In this document: positions 33,446 to 41,310 of the stretch, piece by piece
Layout of the letters: each line of letters starts with the position of its first letter
Position numbering within the stretch: the first letter of the stretch is position 1
Origin: JAFGQU01 sp964483625
Lineage (GTDB): Bacteria > Omnitrophota > Gorgyraeia > Duberdicusellales > 4484-171
NCBI GenBank assembly: GCA_964483625.1
Contig: CAZABB010000010.1
Span: forward strand, 1 to 56,040
Direction of reading: 5' to 3'
Length of the DNA stretch: 56,040 bases
Position numbers and translations under genes: made by a program
The notes under the pieces: generated by a model
What the model was told of the DNA's origin: nothing
Seen by the model: only the letters and a program-made list of their open reading frames with translations
Databases searched by the model: none

Positions 33446-33996
33446 AAGAAAAATATATTCCCCGTCTCAAGGAAATCTATACGAAGGAAATCGTCGCTAA
33501 GATGCGGGAAGAATTCAAGTATGCCAATCCGATGCAGATTCCCAAGCTGACCAAAATTGTCATCAATATGGGGATCGGACAGGCAACGACCGACGCCAAG
33601 CTGGTAGAGAAGGCGGCGGCGGACCTGACAAAAATAGCCGGGCAAAAAGCAAAAATCACCCGGGCAAAAAAACCGATATCTAATTTTAAGATCCGCAAAG
33701 GCCTGGCCATCGGATGCTGTGTGACTCTGCGCCGGGCGAGAATGTATGAATTCCTCGACCGCCTTATTGTCTCGGCTATTCCGCGTATTCGTGATTTCCG
33801 CGGCCTTTCCAGCCGCGGATTCGATAACCAGGGGAATTATAATTTCGGACTTACCGAACAATCGATGTTTCCTGAAATCGATATTGATAAGATAGAACTG
33901 TCACAGGGGATGACTATTACGATTTGCACGACGGCGAAAACCGACGCGGAAGCTCTGGGGCTTTTGCGTAATTTCGGTTTTCCGTTTAAAAAGTAA
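33427..33996 (+). CDS. rplE: Ribosomal protein uL5
   Basis: 189 residues from the ATG at 33427; a TTG at 33418 is an in-frame alternative with less support. MGIGQATTDAKLVEKAAADL and the RGLSSRGFDNQGNYNFGLTE loop identify it. It binds 5S rRNA. Confidence 0.96.
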   Translation: MSEGNLKEKYIPRLKEIYTKEIVAKMREEFKYANPMQIPKLTKIVINMGIGQATTDAKLVEKAAADLTKIAGQKAKITRAKKPISNFKIRKGLAIGCCVTLRRARMYEFLDRLIVSAIPRIRDFRGLSSRGFDNQGNYNFGLTEQSMFPEIDIDKIELSQGMTITICTTAKTDAEALGLLRNFGFPFKK

Positions 33997-34004
33997 GGTG
34001 AAGT

Positions 34005-34199
34005 ATGTCAACTAAGGGAATGAAAGAAAAATGGAAGCGCGATCAGGCCGCACCGAAATTTTCCACTCGCAGGAAGAATCGGTGTCGCCGCTGTGGACGT
34101 CCGCGCGGGTACATTCGGGATTTTGAACTTTGCCGCATCTGTTTTCGTCAATTGGCCTGGCAGGGATTGATCCCCGGTGTAAAGAAAGCAAGCTGGTAG
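34005..34199 (+). CDS. rpsN: Ribosomal protein uS14, zinc-binding type Z
   Basis: 64 residues with Cys27/Cys30 and Cys43/Cys46 (CRRCGRPRGYIRDFELC core). This is the short zinc-dependent S14 form. Confidence 0.96.
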   Translation: MSTKGMKEKWKRDQAAPKFSTRRKNRCRRCGRPRGYIRDFELCRICFRQLAWQGLIPGVKKASW

Positions 34200-34219
34200 A
34201 GGAGGATACCGAACAAGAT

Positions 34220-34615
34220 ATGAGTAGAACAGATTTGATCGCTGATGGGTTTACGATTATCCGCAACGCTATCGGAGCGCGCAAGGAAGAAGCCAGTATT
34301 CCTCATTCACGGACGCTGCTGCGCATCGTAGAAATCCTCAAAGAAGAGAAGTATATCGAAAATTTCAAGGAAATGGATACGCCGCAACATAAGCTGATAA
34401 AAGTGTACCTTCGCTATGACGGTAAAAAAAATGCGATCAATAATATCCAGAGAGTTTCCCGACCCGGTCGCCGGGTTTATGCCAAGAGTAAAACCATGGA
34501 TAAAGTCTTGAGCGGATACGGGCTGGCTATCGTTTCTACCTCCCGGGGGATTTTCACCGATGTCAAAGCCCGGGAAATAGGCGTGGGAGGAGAAGTTATC
34601 GGACATATATGGTGA
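34220..34615 (+). CDS. rpsH: Ribosomal protein uS8
   Basis: 131 residues from the ATG at 34220 (MSRTDLIADGFTIIRNA), the expected family start and length; the open frame extends upstream into rpsN but that part has no homology. C-terminal STSRGIFTDVKAREIGVGGE. S8 binds 16S helix 21 and represses the spc operon in E. coli. A family D spacer follows. Confidence 0.95.
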   Translation: MSRTDLIADGFTIIRNAIGARKEEASIPHSRTLLRIVEILKEEKYIENFKEMDTPQHKLIKVYLRYDGKKNAINNIQRVSRPGRRVYAKSKTMDKVLSGYGLAIVSTSRGIFTDVKAREIGVGGEVIGHIW

Positions 34616-34616
34616 T

Positions 34617-34692
34617 TGCGTCGTTCGCGAATCGTCGTTCGTATATCGTAAGAAGAAACGCACGACGCACGACGCACGACTAACGACGAGAT
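34617..34692. repeat. Intergenic micro-repeat palindrome, family D copy 2
   Basis: Left arm units CGTCGTTCGCGAATCGTCGT and right arm units ACGCACGACGCACGACGCAC are complementary in composition and unit. It fills the whole rpsH-rplF spacer. Confidence 0.78.
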
Positions 34693-34695
34693 AAA

Positions 34696-35235
34696 ATGTC
34701 AAGAGTAGGAAAAAAACCAATCATATTACCGGATAAAGTAAAAGCGGCCGTAACCGGAAGCGTTGTCCATATCGAAGGGCCCAAGGGCAAGCATGACTTT
34801 CAATTGCCGGATAAGATTACGGTTAAGGTCGCAGATAATGTTCTGACCGTAATCCGGGCGACGGAAGAGAAACCGGTACGGAGTCTGCACGGCACGATTC
34901 GTGCCCTGATCTATAACGTGATCGTAGGTCTTACCGAAGGATTTAAGAGGGAGTTGGAAATCGTCGGAATGGGGTATAAGGCCCAGATGAAAGGGAAAAC
35001 GCTGGCTTTAAACATCGGGTTTTCTCACCCCATAGAATTGGAGATTCCCGAAGGCCTGACCGCGAAAGTCGAAGGTCCCAACAAGATTATCGTTGAGGGT
35101 TCGGATAAACAGAAGCTGGGACAATTTGCCGCGCACCTGCGCAGTCTGTATCCTCCCGAACCGTATAAAGGCAAGGGGATCAGGTATTCCGGCGAGGAAG
35201 TCAGGAAGAAATTAGGAAAGGCAATGACTAAATAA
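34696..35235 (+). CDS. rplF: Ribosomal protein uL6
   Basis: 179 residues. MSRVGKKPIILPDKVKA and the C-terminal PEPYKGKGIRYSGEEV are diagnostic. It sits by the sarcin-ricin loop. Confidence 0.97.
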   Translation: MSRVGKKPIILPDKVKAAVTGSVVHIEGPKGKHDFQLPDKITVKVADNVLTVIRATEEKPVRSLHGTIRALIYNVIVGLTEGFKRELEIVGMGYKAQMKGKTLALNIGFSHPIELEIPEGLTAKVEGPNKIIVEGSDKQKLGQFAAHLRSLYPPEPYKGKGIRYSGEEVRKKLGKAMTK

Positions 35236-35243
35236 AAAGGATT

Positions 35244-35597
35244 ATGCGTACCAACGGCAGAATAAAACGACATAAACGGTTTTTAAAGAAAATCAGAGGC
35301 AGTTCCCAACAGCCTCGTATGGTCATTTTTCGCAGCAACAAGCATATTTACGCTCAGATCGTCAATGATCAGGAAAACAGGGTTCTCACCGGGACGTCTT
35401 CTTTGAGTAAGATGTTCAAAGAAAAAAAACTCAAAGCCTCCGGCCGGGAAGGAGCGAAAGAAGTAGGGAAGCTTCTCGCTGGAAAAGCAACGCAGATGGG
35501 AATTACAAAGATAAGCTTTGATAAAAGCGGTTATAAATATCATGGAAAAGTACGAGCAATCGCCGAAGGGGCACGTGAAGGAGGGCTGGTTTTTTAA
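35244..35597 (+). CDS. rplR: Ribosomal protein uL18
   Basis: 117 residues. The basic N-terminus is RIKRHKRFLKKIRGSSQQPR, and the C-terminus YHGKVRAIAEGAREGGLVF is standard. It binds 5S rRNA with L5. It overlaps rpsE by one base. Confidence 0.96.
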   Translation: MRTNGRIKRHKRFLKKIRGSSQQPRMVIFRSNKHIYAQIVNDQENRVLTGTSSLSKMFKEKKLKASGREGAKEVGKLLAGKATQMGITKISFDKSGYKYHGKVRAIAEGAREGGLVF

Positions 35598-36094
35598 TGA
35601 ATCAAAGAGCTCAAACTAAAGCGAAAACGAAAGCTCAGGAACAATCTCAACCTGAAGCCCCAGCGTTTATTGAACGGGTAATTTCTATCAACCGGGTAAC
35701 GAAAGTAACCAAAGGGGGGAAAAACCTGGGTTTCGCGGCGCTGGTTGTCGTGGGAGACGGTCAGAAAAAAGTAGGATTTGCCATGGGAAAAGCCAACGAA
35801 GTAGCCAGTTCTATAAAAAAGGCGATCAAGAAAGCCAAGAAGAGTCTCATCGAAGTTAACAAAGTCGATGATCGAACCATACCCCATCATGTGGAAGGCA
35901 GATATGGTTCAGCCCGGGTCATGCTTAAACCGGCATCCAAAGGAACCGGAGTTATTGCCGGAGCGACGGTGCGGGCCATTTGTGAATGTGCCGGTATTCA
36001 CGATATTCTGACAAAGATTTTAAAAAACACGCGTAATCCGGTAAACGTGGTGAAAGCGACCTTTGAAGGGTTGGAACGTCTTAAAGGATCGTAA
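35597..36094 (+). CDS. rpsE: Ribosomal protein uS5
   Basis: 165 residues. RVTKVTKGGKNLGFAALVVV and GKANEVASSIKKAIKKAKK mark the double-stranded-RNA-binding fold. In most bacteria rpmD (L30) follows; here rplO follows after 3 nt. Confidence 0.97.
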   Translation: MNQRAQTKAKTKAQEQSQPEAPAFIERVISINRVTKVTKGGKNLGFAALVVVGDGQKKVGFAMGKANEVASSIKKAIKKAKKSLIEVNKVDDRTIPHHVEGRYGSARVMLKPASKGTGVIAGATVRAICECAGIHDILTKILKNTRNPVNVVKATFEGLERLKGS

Positions 36095-36097
36095 ACG

Positions 36098-36547
36098 ATG
36101 AATATATCCCAGATTAAAGCGCCTCAGAAGAAGAAAATGAAGCGGTTCGGCCGGGGACCCGGTTCCGGACACGGGAAAACTTCCGGCCGCGGGCATAAAG
36201 GTTCCGGGCAGAGGGTCGGAACGAAATTCTATGTCGGCCAGTTGGGAGGGAACGTTCCTCTGTTCCGAAAAATTCCCAAACGGGGTTTTACCGCGCAGCG
36301 GCCCAAAGTATTTCAAATTGTCAATCTTGAATCGGTGAAGAAAAGGATGGCCGATGCCAAAGAAATAACGCCGCAAACGTTGAAAGAAGCGAATTTGATT
36401 TCGGACGTCAAGCGGCCGGTGAAGATTTTAGGCCGTATTCAGGGAGATTTTACCCAGAAGGCGAAGTTTTCCGCTCACCGGTTTTCTAAGAAAGCCGAAG
36501 AATTGATCAAGAACGCCGGAGGCACCATCGAATGTTTGAAGCCTTAG
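36098..36547 (+). CDS. rplO: Ribosomal protein uL15
   Basis: 149 residues. The basic N-terminal segment has GRGPGSGHGKTSGRGHKG, and the C-terminal domain ends NAGGTIECLKP. It overlaps secY by 16 nt. rpmD is absent upstream. Confidence 0.96.
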   Translation: MNISQIKAPQKKKMKRFGRGPGSGHGKTSGRGHKGSGQRVGTKFYVGQLGGNVPLFRKIPKRGFTAQRPKVFQIVNLESVKKRMADAKEITPQTLKEANLISDVKRPVKILGRIQGDFTQKAKFSAHRFSKKAEELIKNAGGTIECLKP

Positions 36548-37887
36548 GGAACATCTTCAAAGTTGAAGAATTAAGAAATAAAGTATTTATCACGCTGTCG
36601 TTATTGATCGTGTATCGTATGGGATGTTTTATTCCCACGCCCGGGATCGATAGTGTCGCGCTGGGCAGTTTCTTTGAACAAGTACGTAAAGTCCAGGGGG
36701 AAACCCTTCTGAGTATCGTGAATATGTTCACCGGCGGCGCTCTGCAGCGGTTAAGTATTTTCGCCCTGGGAATTATGCCGTATATCTCATCTTCGATTAT
36801 CATGCAGCTTTTGACCGGAGTCGTGCCGGCATTGGAAAATCTCGCCCGGGAGGGAAAAGCCGGATATGAGAAGATTAACCAGTATACCCGGTATCTTACC
36901 CTGGTCATCTGTTTATTGCAGGGATTTATGCTGGCGTTATGGCTGGAAAATCCCAATAATTTTCGGGGCGTAATCGTTGTCCCCGATCCGGGATTTCTCT
37001 TTCGTCTGGTGACGGTATTGACGCTTACCTGCGGGACCGTATTCATCATGTGGCTGGGCGAGCAGATCCAGGAACGCGGCATCGGAAACGGCATCTCTTT
37101 GATAATTATGACCAGTATTATTTCACGAATTCCCAGTTCGTTGTACCAGTTGTGGATACTGTATTCGCCGTTTGATCCGGCCAAACGACAGTTGAGTACG
37201 GTGACTATGGTCAGTTTAATGGTGTTATGGCTCGCGGTCGTGTTTGCCGTCGTTCTTTTTACCCAGGCCCAGCGTCGCATCCCGATTCAGTACGGAAAAC
37301 GAGTCATCGGCCGCCGGGTATACGGCGGACAGAGCACCTACCTGCCGATCAAGCTCGATATGTCGGGTGTTATCGCGATCATTTTTACCCAGAGTGTCAT
37401 TCTTTTTCCGGCAACGCTTGCGACGTTTTTCCCGCGTACGACAAAATTCTCGATGTTTCTGCAGACGGTTTTTCAACAACACGGACTCTGGTACAACCTG
37501 ATTTATATCGGGCTGATCATGTTTTTCATGTATTTCTATACGGCAATTGTATTTAATCCGGTGGAAATAGCCAATAATTTGAAAAAATATGGGGGATTTA
37601 TTCCGGGCATCCGGCCGGGAAAACCCACCGCGGATTATCTGGATTTTGTCGCGACAAGGATTGTTTTTGTCGGCGCGGTATATATAGCGATCATCGCCAC
37701 GCTTCCCAATGTGGTCATGAAACTGTTTAACGTACCCTCTTACGCGATTACGTCTTTTTTCGGAGGAACTACCGTATTGATTATGGTAGGCGTACTGCTG
37801 GATCTTATGCGTCAGATAGAAGGTCAATTGATGGTACGGCATTATGAAGGATTTATGAAAGGGAAAGAACTGAGAGGAAGAAAATGA
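36532..37887 (+). CDS. secY: Protein translocase channel subunit SecY
   Basis: 451 residues with ten predicted membrane helices. TM2 region MPYISSSIIMQLLTG, the loop QRRIPIQYGKRV and the C-terminal KFNPVEIANNLKKYGG-like segment (VFNPVEIANNLKKYGG) are conserved. It works with SecE encoded at 12712. It overlaps adk by 4 nt. Confidence 0.97.
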   Translation: MFEALGNIFKVEELRNKVFITLSLLIVYRMGCFIPTPGIDSVALGSFFEQVRKVQGETLLSIVNMFTGGALQRLSIFALGIMPYISSSIIMQLLTGVVPALENLAREGKAGYEKINQYTRYLTLVICLLQGFMLALWLENPNNFRGVIVVPDPGFLFRLVTVLTLTCGTVFIMWLGEQIQERGIGNGISLIIMTSIISRIPSSLYQLWILYSPFDPAKRQLSTVTMVSLMVLWLAVVFAVVLFTQAQRRIPIQYGKRVIGRRVYGGQSTYLPIKLDMSGVIAIIFTQSVILFPATLATFFPRTTKFSMFLQTVFQQHGLWYNLIYIGLIMFFMYFYTAIVFNPVEIANNLKKYGGFIPGIRPGKPTADYLDFVATRIVFVGAVYIAIIATLPNVVMKLFNVPSYAITSFFGGTTVLIMVGVLLDLMRQIEGQLMVRHYEGFMKGKELRGRK

Positions 37888-38534
37888 AATTGATTCTACT
37901 GGGAGCTCCGGGATCGGGAAAAGGCACTCAAGCCGACGTATTGACGAAAAATTTTTCGCTTCGCAAGATTTCTCTGGGAGATATCCTGCGGGAAGAAGTC
38001 AAGAAAGGTTCCGACCTGGGCAGGAAAGTCTCCGAGTACATGGAGAAAGGGGTCCTGGTTCCCGATGAGATCGTCGGTAAGGTTATCGAAGAGAATATCA
38101 CTGACGAGAAATTCGTTCTGGACGGATATCCTCGTAATCCGGCTCAGGCCGAGAATCTGCGGAGAATATTCGAAACCAAAGGTATTAAAATTACCGCGGC
38201 GATCTATCTTGATGTGACGGCCGAGACAGTCATAAACCGGCTTTCCGGCCGCAGAATTTGTAAACAGTGCGGAGCGAATTTCCATGTAACCAACATGCCG
38301 CCGAAAGTAGAAGGTGTCTGTGACAACTGTGGCGCGCACCTGACCCAGCGCGAAGACGACACCCCCGAGGTAATTAAAAAACGGCTTGAAGTATTCGCTT
38401 CCGAGAGCGTTCCGTTAAAGAAGTATTATCAAAACGAGGGAATTCTTCTGGTTGTCGATGCCAATAAAGACGCCCAGGGAGTATTTAAAGATATTGACCA
38501 GCAATTGAAAGATGGAAAACATTCTCTCTCCTGA
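37884..38534 (+). CDS. adk: Adenylate kinase, long form with zinc LID
   Basis: 216 residues. The P-loop is GAPGSGKGTQ (7-16). LVPDEIV and FVLDGYPRN mark the NMP-binding and core parts. The LID carries a zinc site with Cys126, Cys129, Cys146 and Cys149, typical of Gram-positives and several deep lineages. Its end overlaps map by 23 nt. Confidence 0.96.
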   Translation: MKLILLGAPGSGKGTQADVLTKNFSLRKISLGDILREEVKKGSDLGRKVSEYMEKGVLVPDEIVGKVIEENITDEKFVLDGYPRNPAQAENLRRIFETKGIKITAAIYLDVTAETVINRLSGRRICKQCGANFHVTNMPPKVEGVCDNCGAHLTQREDDTPEVIKKRLEVFASESVPLKKYYQNEGILLVVDANKDAQGVFKDIDQQLKDGKHSLS

Positions 38535-39261
38535 GGAGATTAAAATGATGCGAATACCGGGGAAGCTGGCGGGATATTTCTTGCGGAAATTAAAACGGTA
38601 TATCCGGCCCGGGATTTCGACCAAGGATATTGAAGTGTATTTCGACCAGATGTTGAAAAAACATTCCGGGATGGAAGCCGCCTTTAAAGGTATGTATGAT
38701 TTCCCGGCATCGCTGTGCGTGTCGGTCAATGACGAGATTATTCACGGGATTCCCTGCGGTGGCCATTCGATTCACAGCGGGGATATTGTCAGCGTTGATT
38801 TAGGGATCAAATATAACGGGCTCTATGTCGACACCGCCCGCAGTTACGCGGCGGGACGGACCGATGAGGCCGGCCGGAAACTGCTTAACGTAGGGCAGGA
38901 GGCTCTGAACCGGGCTTTGAAAAAAGTAAAAATCGGCGCTCGAATCGGTGATATCGGGGCTGCCGTACAGAATTATGTGGAGGCAAACGGATTTTCCGTT
39001 ATTCGTAAATTCGTCGGCCACGGGATTGGCAGGGTATTGCACTGCCCTCCCGAGGTGCCTAATTTCGGGGTAGCTCATACCGGAGAGGTCTTATGCGAAG
39101 GGATGGTCATCGCTATTGAACCGATGATTACATCCGGAGGCTATGAAGTTGCAATTTGCGACGACGGCTGGACGGTAAAGACCAAAGATAACTCATTAAG
39201 CGTGCATTTTGAGCATACCGTCGCGGTTACCGCCCGGGGGCCATATATTATTACCGCGTAA
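38512..39261 (+). CDS. map: Methionine aminopeptidase, type I
   Basis: 249 residues. The ligand-bearing segments are VDLGIKYNGLYVDTARS (two Asp), GHGIGR (His), AIEPMI (Glu) and HFEHTVAVT (Glu), with the catalytic His in IIHGIPCGG. The usual HEEP after GHGIGRxx is HCPP here, an uncommon variant next to the active site. It trims N-terminal Met from nascent chains. infA, which often follows, is absent. Confidence 0.94.
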   Translation: MENILSPEEIKMMRIPGKLAGYFLRKLKRYIRPGISTKDIEVYFDQMLKKHSGMEAAFKGMYDFPASLCVSVNDEIIHGIPCGGHSIHSGDIVSVDLGIKYNGLYVDTARSYAAGRTDEAGRKLLNVGQEALNRALKKVKIGARIGDIGAAVQNYVEANGFSVIRKFVGHGIGRVLHCPPEVPNFGVAHTGEVLCEGMVIAIEPMITSGGYEVAICDDGWTVKTKDNSLSVHFEHTVAVTARGPYIITA

Positions 39262-39274
39262 CAGGAAGCATGAA

Positions 39275-39388
39275 ATGAAAGTACGTTCGTCAGTAAAAAA
39301 AATGTGTGAGAAATGCAGAATTATCCGCCGCAAGAGAACCGTGCGGGTTATCTGTAAAAATCCGAAACATAAACAGAAACAAGGCTGA
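39275..39388 (+). CDS. rpmJ: Ribosomal protein bL36 (zinc type)
   Basis: 37 residues: MKVRSSVKKMCEKCRIIRRK, then a Cys and His (C27, H32) completing the zinc site with C11 and C14. Found by direct reading; it lies 13 nt after map and is followed by a family C spacer. Confidence 0.96.
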   Translation: MKVRSSVKKMCEKCRIIRRKRTVRVICKNPKHKQKQG

Positions 39389-39392
39389 AACA

Positions 39393-39500
39393 GGGATTAC
39401 AGTGATGGAAAAGGATGTGATTACAATGATGAAAAAATGCTCGGATGTGAGATTGATAGCAAATCACCGTAATCATTTTACAATCACCGTCATCTCTCAA
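39393..39500. repeat. Intergenic micro-repeat palindrome, family C copy 2
   Basis: GATTACAGTGATGG and GTGATTACAATGATGA on the left are answered by AATCACCGTAATCATT and AATCACCGTCATC on the right. It fills the rpmJ-rpsM spacer and ends at the rpsM Shine-Dalgarno AGAAGGAG. Confidence 0.78.
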
Positions 39501-39517
39501 TAAGAAGGAGAAATAGT

Positions 39518-39886
39518 ATGCCGAGAATCTTTGGTGTCGATATTCCCAAGAATAAAAAAATTCTGTATTCTTTACAGTATCTTTACGGAATAGGTCCGCA
39601 TTATGCCGGAATTATCCTGAAAAATACCGGCATTGACCCCCATAGACGGGCTTCCGATTTAAACGAAGAGGAAGTCTCAAAGATTACGACCTATATCCAG
39701 GCAAATTATAAAATAGAGGGTGAATTGCGGCGGGATGTTTCTCAGAATATCCGTCGGCTTATCGATATCGGCAGTTACCGGGGAACGCGGCATAAACGCG
39801 GGCTTCCGGTGAGAGGGCAGAGGACCAAGTGTAACGCGCGCACCCGGAAAGGCCCCAAAGCCCGTGTCGGCGGAATAAAAAGATAA
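39518..39886 (+). CDS. rpsM: Ribosomal protein uS13
   Basis: 122 residues. MPRIFGVDIPKNKKILYSLQ and the C-terminal RGLPVRGQRTKCNARTRKG are standard. First gene of the alpha operon. Confidence 0.97.
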   Translation: MPRIFGVDIPKNKKILYSLQYLYGIGPHYAGIILKNTGIDPHRRASDLNEEEVSKITTYIQANYKIEGELRRDVSQNIRRLIDIGSYRGTRHKRGLPVRGQRTKCNARTRKGPKARVGGIKR

Positions 39887-39898
39887 AGGGAGTCAACC

Positions 39899-40288
39899 AT
39901 GGCCAAAAAAAGAAGAGAGAAAAAGAAGAAAATACATTTGAAATCGAATATGGGGCAGGCCCATATCAATGCGACGTTTAACAATGTTATCATTACGATT
40001 ACGGACATGGAGGGCAATACCCTGGCCTGGTCTTCCGGCGGAATGATCGGGTTCAAGGGGACAAAGAAATCAACGCCGTATGCCGCTCAGCTTGCCGCGT
40101 TCAACGTCGCCCGCCGGCTGCGGGACGTTGGTCTGACCGATGTGGAAGTGTTCGTCAAAGGCCCCGGTCCGGGGAGGGAAGCGGCGATCCGATCTCTTCA
40201 GAGTGCCGGGTTAAACGTACGGCGGGTAAAAGATGTTACGCCCGTCCCTCACAACGGATGCCGGCCGAGGAAAAAGAGACGCGTGTAA
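39899..40288 (+). CDS. rpsK: Ribosomal protein uS11
   Basis: 129 residues. The core has HINATFNNVIITITDMEGN, and the C-terminus VTPVPHNGCRPRKKRRV is diagnostic. A 115-nt family B spacer follows before rpsD. Confidence 0.97.
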   Translation: MAKKRREKKKKIHLKSNMGQAHINATFNNVIITITDMEGNTLAWSSGGMIGFKGTKKSTPYAAQLAAFNVARRLRDVGLTDVEVFVKGPGPGREAAIRSLQSAGLNVRRVKDVTPVPHNGCRPRKKRRV

Positions 40289-40299
40289 TGACACTAACG

Positions 40300-40386
40300 A
40301 CACAGATGGTCACAGAAAGAAGAACACAGATAAGCACAGATAAAATATCAGTGATCATCTGTTTGAAATCTGCGATCATCTGTGTA
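40300..40386. repeat. Intergenic micro-repeat palindrome, family B copy 2
   Basis: Left-arm units CACAGATGGTCACAG and CACAGATAAGCACAGATAAA are complemented by right-arm ATCAGTGATCATCTG and ATCTGCGATCATCTGTG. It separates rpsK from rpsD. Confidence 0.8.
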
Positions 40387-40403
40387 TAAAAAGAGAGGTA
40401 GAT

Positions 40404-41042
40404 ATGGGAAGATATTTAGAAGCAAAGTGTAAGTTATGCCGGCGGGAAGGAATGAAATTATTCTTGAAAGGAACCCGGTGCAATATGGAAAAATGCGCTT
40501 TTGTCAAACGTCCCTATTCTCCCGGTTTTCACGGTAAGGGGACCGGCCGGCAGAGAAAAGCGTCGTACTATGCTCAGCAGCTGCGGGAAAAGCAGAAAGT
40601 GAAGAGGATGTACGGAATGCTGGAGAGACAATTCCGCCGGTATTATACCATTGCCGCGAAAACCAAAGGCGCCACGGGGCGCAAATTGATCGAAATGCTG
40701 GAGAGACGGCTGGATAACGTCATCTTCCGGGCTTTGTTTGCCTTTTCCCGTACCGAAGCGCGTCAGATTGTCAAACACGGTTTTGTCTTCGTTAACGGCC
40801 GTCGGGTGGATATCCCTTCGGCTCAGGTAAAAGAAAATGACGAAATTCACATTAAAGCGAATGAAAAATACACAAAACTGATAAAGGAAACAATAGAAAT
40901 CAACTCGAAAAGCCGCAGCGTGGCAACCTGGCTGAAAGTAGATAAGGAGAATCTGAAACTTCAGATTGTGCGTTTACCGGAAAAAGAAGACCTGGTGTTG
41001 CCAATCAGCGAACAATTGATCGTCGAATTATATTCGAAATAG
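40404..41042 (+). CDS. rpsD: Ribosomal protein uS4, zinc-binding (C+) form
   Basis: 212 residues. Zinc ligands Cys9, Cys12, Cys26 and Cys31 mark the C+ type. The S4 RNA-binding domain contains RLDNVIFRALFAFSRTEARQ. S4 represses the alpha operon in E. coli. It is followed by the longest spacer of the supercluster. Confidence 0.97.
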   Translation: MGRYLEAKCKLCRREGMKLFLKGTRCNMEKCAFVKRPYSPGFHGKGTGRQRKASYYAQQLREKQKVKRMYGMLERQFRRYYTIAAKTKGATGRKLIEMLERRLDNVIFRALFAFSRTEARQIVKHGFVFVNGRRVDIPSAQVKENDEIHIKANEKYTKLIKETIEINSKSRSVATWLKVDKENLKLQIVRLPEKEDLVLPISEQLIVELYSK

Positions 41043-41051
41043 CATGAAATC

Positions 41052-41083
41052 ATGACTTACGGAACGAAGTGTTCGTAAATCAT
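41052..41083. other. Hairpin after rpsD
   Basis: ATGACTTACGGAAC pairs with GTTCGTAAATCAT around GAAGT, with small mismatches. It is the first of four palindromic units in the rpsD-rpoA spacer and lacks a T-run. Confidence 0.5.
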
Positions 41084-41094
41084 TGATTGAATGT

Positions 41095-41206
41095 TACCCC
41101 GCCCTCTACGCAGCAGGGTGTATCGTGGGGCAGAAATCGGGGTGAAAAAATTAGTTGTCAAAATGGACCATCGTCTTGATTAACAGCTTAAAGGGCGGGG
41201 TTCTCC
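41095..41206. repeat. MITE-like inverted-repeat element, family F copy 2
   Basis: Left end TTACCCCGCCCTCTACGC and right end TAAAGGGCGGGGTTCTCC are inverted repeats about 110 nt apart. The core differs from copy 1 (23592-23708) and has no open frame. No target-site duplication was recognised. Confidence 0.65.
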
Positions 41207-41212
41207 CGCACC

Positions 41213-41288
41213 AATATTTTTCATATCAAGCGGGATCCCGCTTGATAAAAATATTAAGGGACGGGAAATTCCCCCGATAATATCGGGG
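41213..41288 (+). other. Two hairpins in the rpoA leader, one with a 24-nt perfect palindrome
   Basis: 41224-41247 is a perfect 24-nt palindrome centred on CGGGATCCCG, extended by AATATTTT/AAAATATT to 41213-41255. 41272-41288 is CCCCGATA-A-TATCGGGG. The rpoA ribosome-binding site GAAGGAGG lies about 5 nt after the second stem. Termination is unlikely because no T-run follows; control of rpoA translation or a repeat insertion is possible. Confidence 0.65.
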
Positions 41289-41310
41289 TCATTGAAGGAG
41301 GTATTTAAAT

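Noticed and set aside
36507..37280. Long antisense open frame opposite secY
   Set aside because: It mirrors secY codons and gives a low-complexity product. secY has clear family motifs on the + strand, and all supported genes are on +.
39306..39503. Possible 65-residue protein after rpmJ
   Set aside because: It is read from the rpmJ tail in another frame plus the family C repeat, with no family resemblance and no ribosome-binding site.
13449..40386. CRISPR array from the repeated CAGATAA-type units
   Set aside because: Units are 7-12 nt, irregular, without fixed spacers, and paired with complementary arms; no cas gene is present.
41224..41255. Intrinsic terminator after rpsD
   Set aside because: The stem is strong but is followed by AAAAATATTAAGGG, not a T-run, and rpoA/rplQ belong to the same operon in most bacteria.
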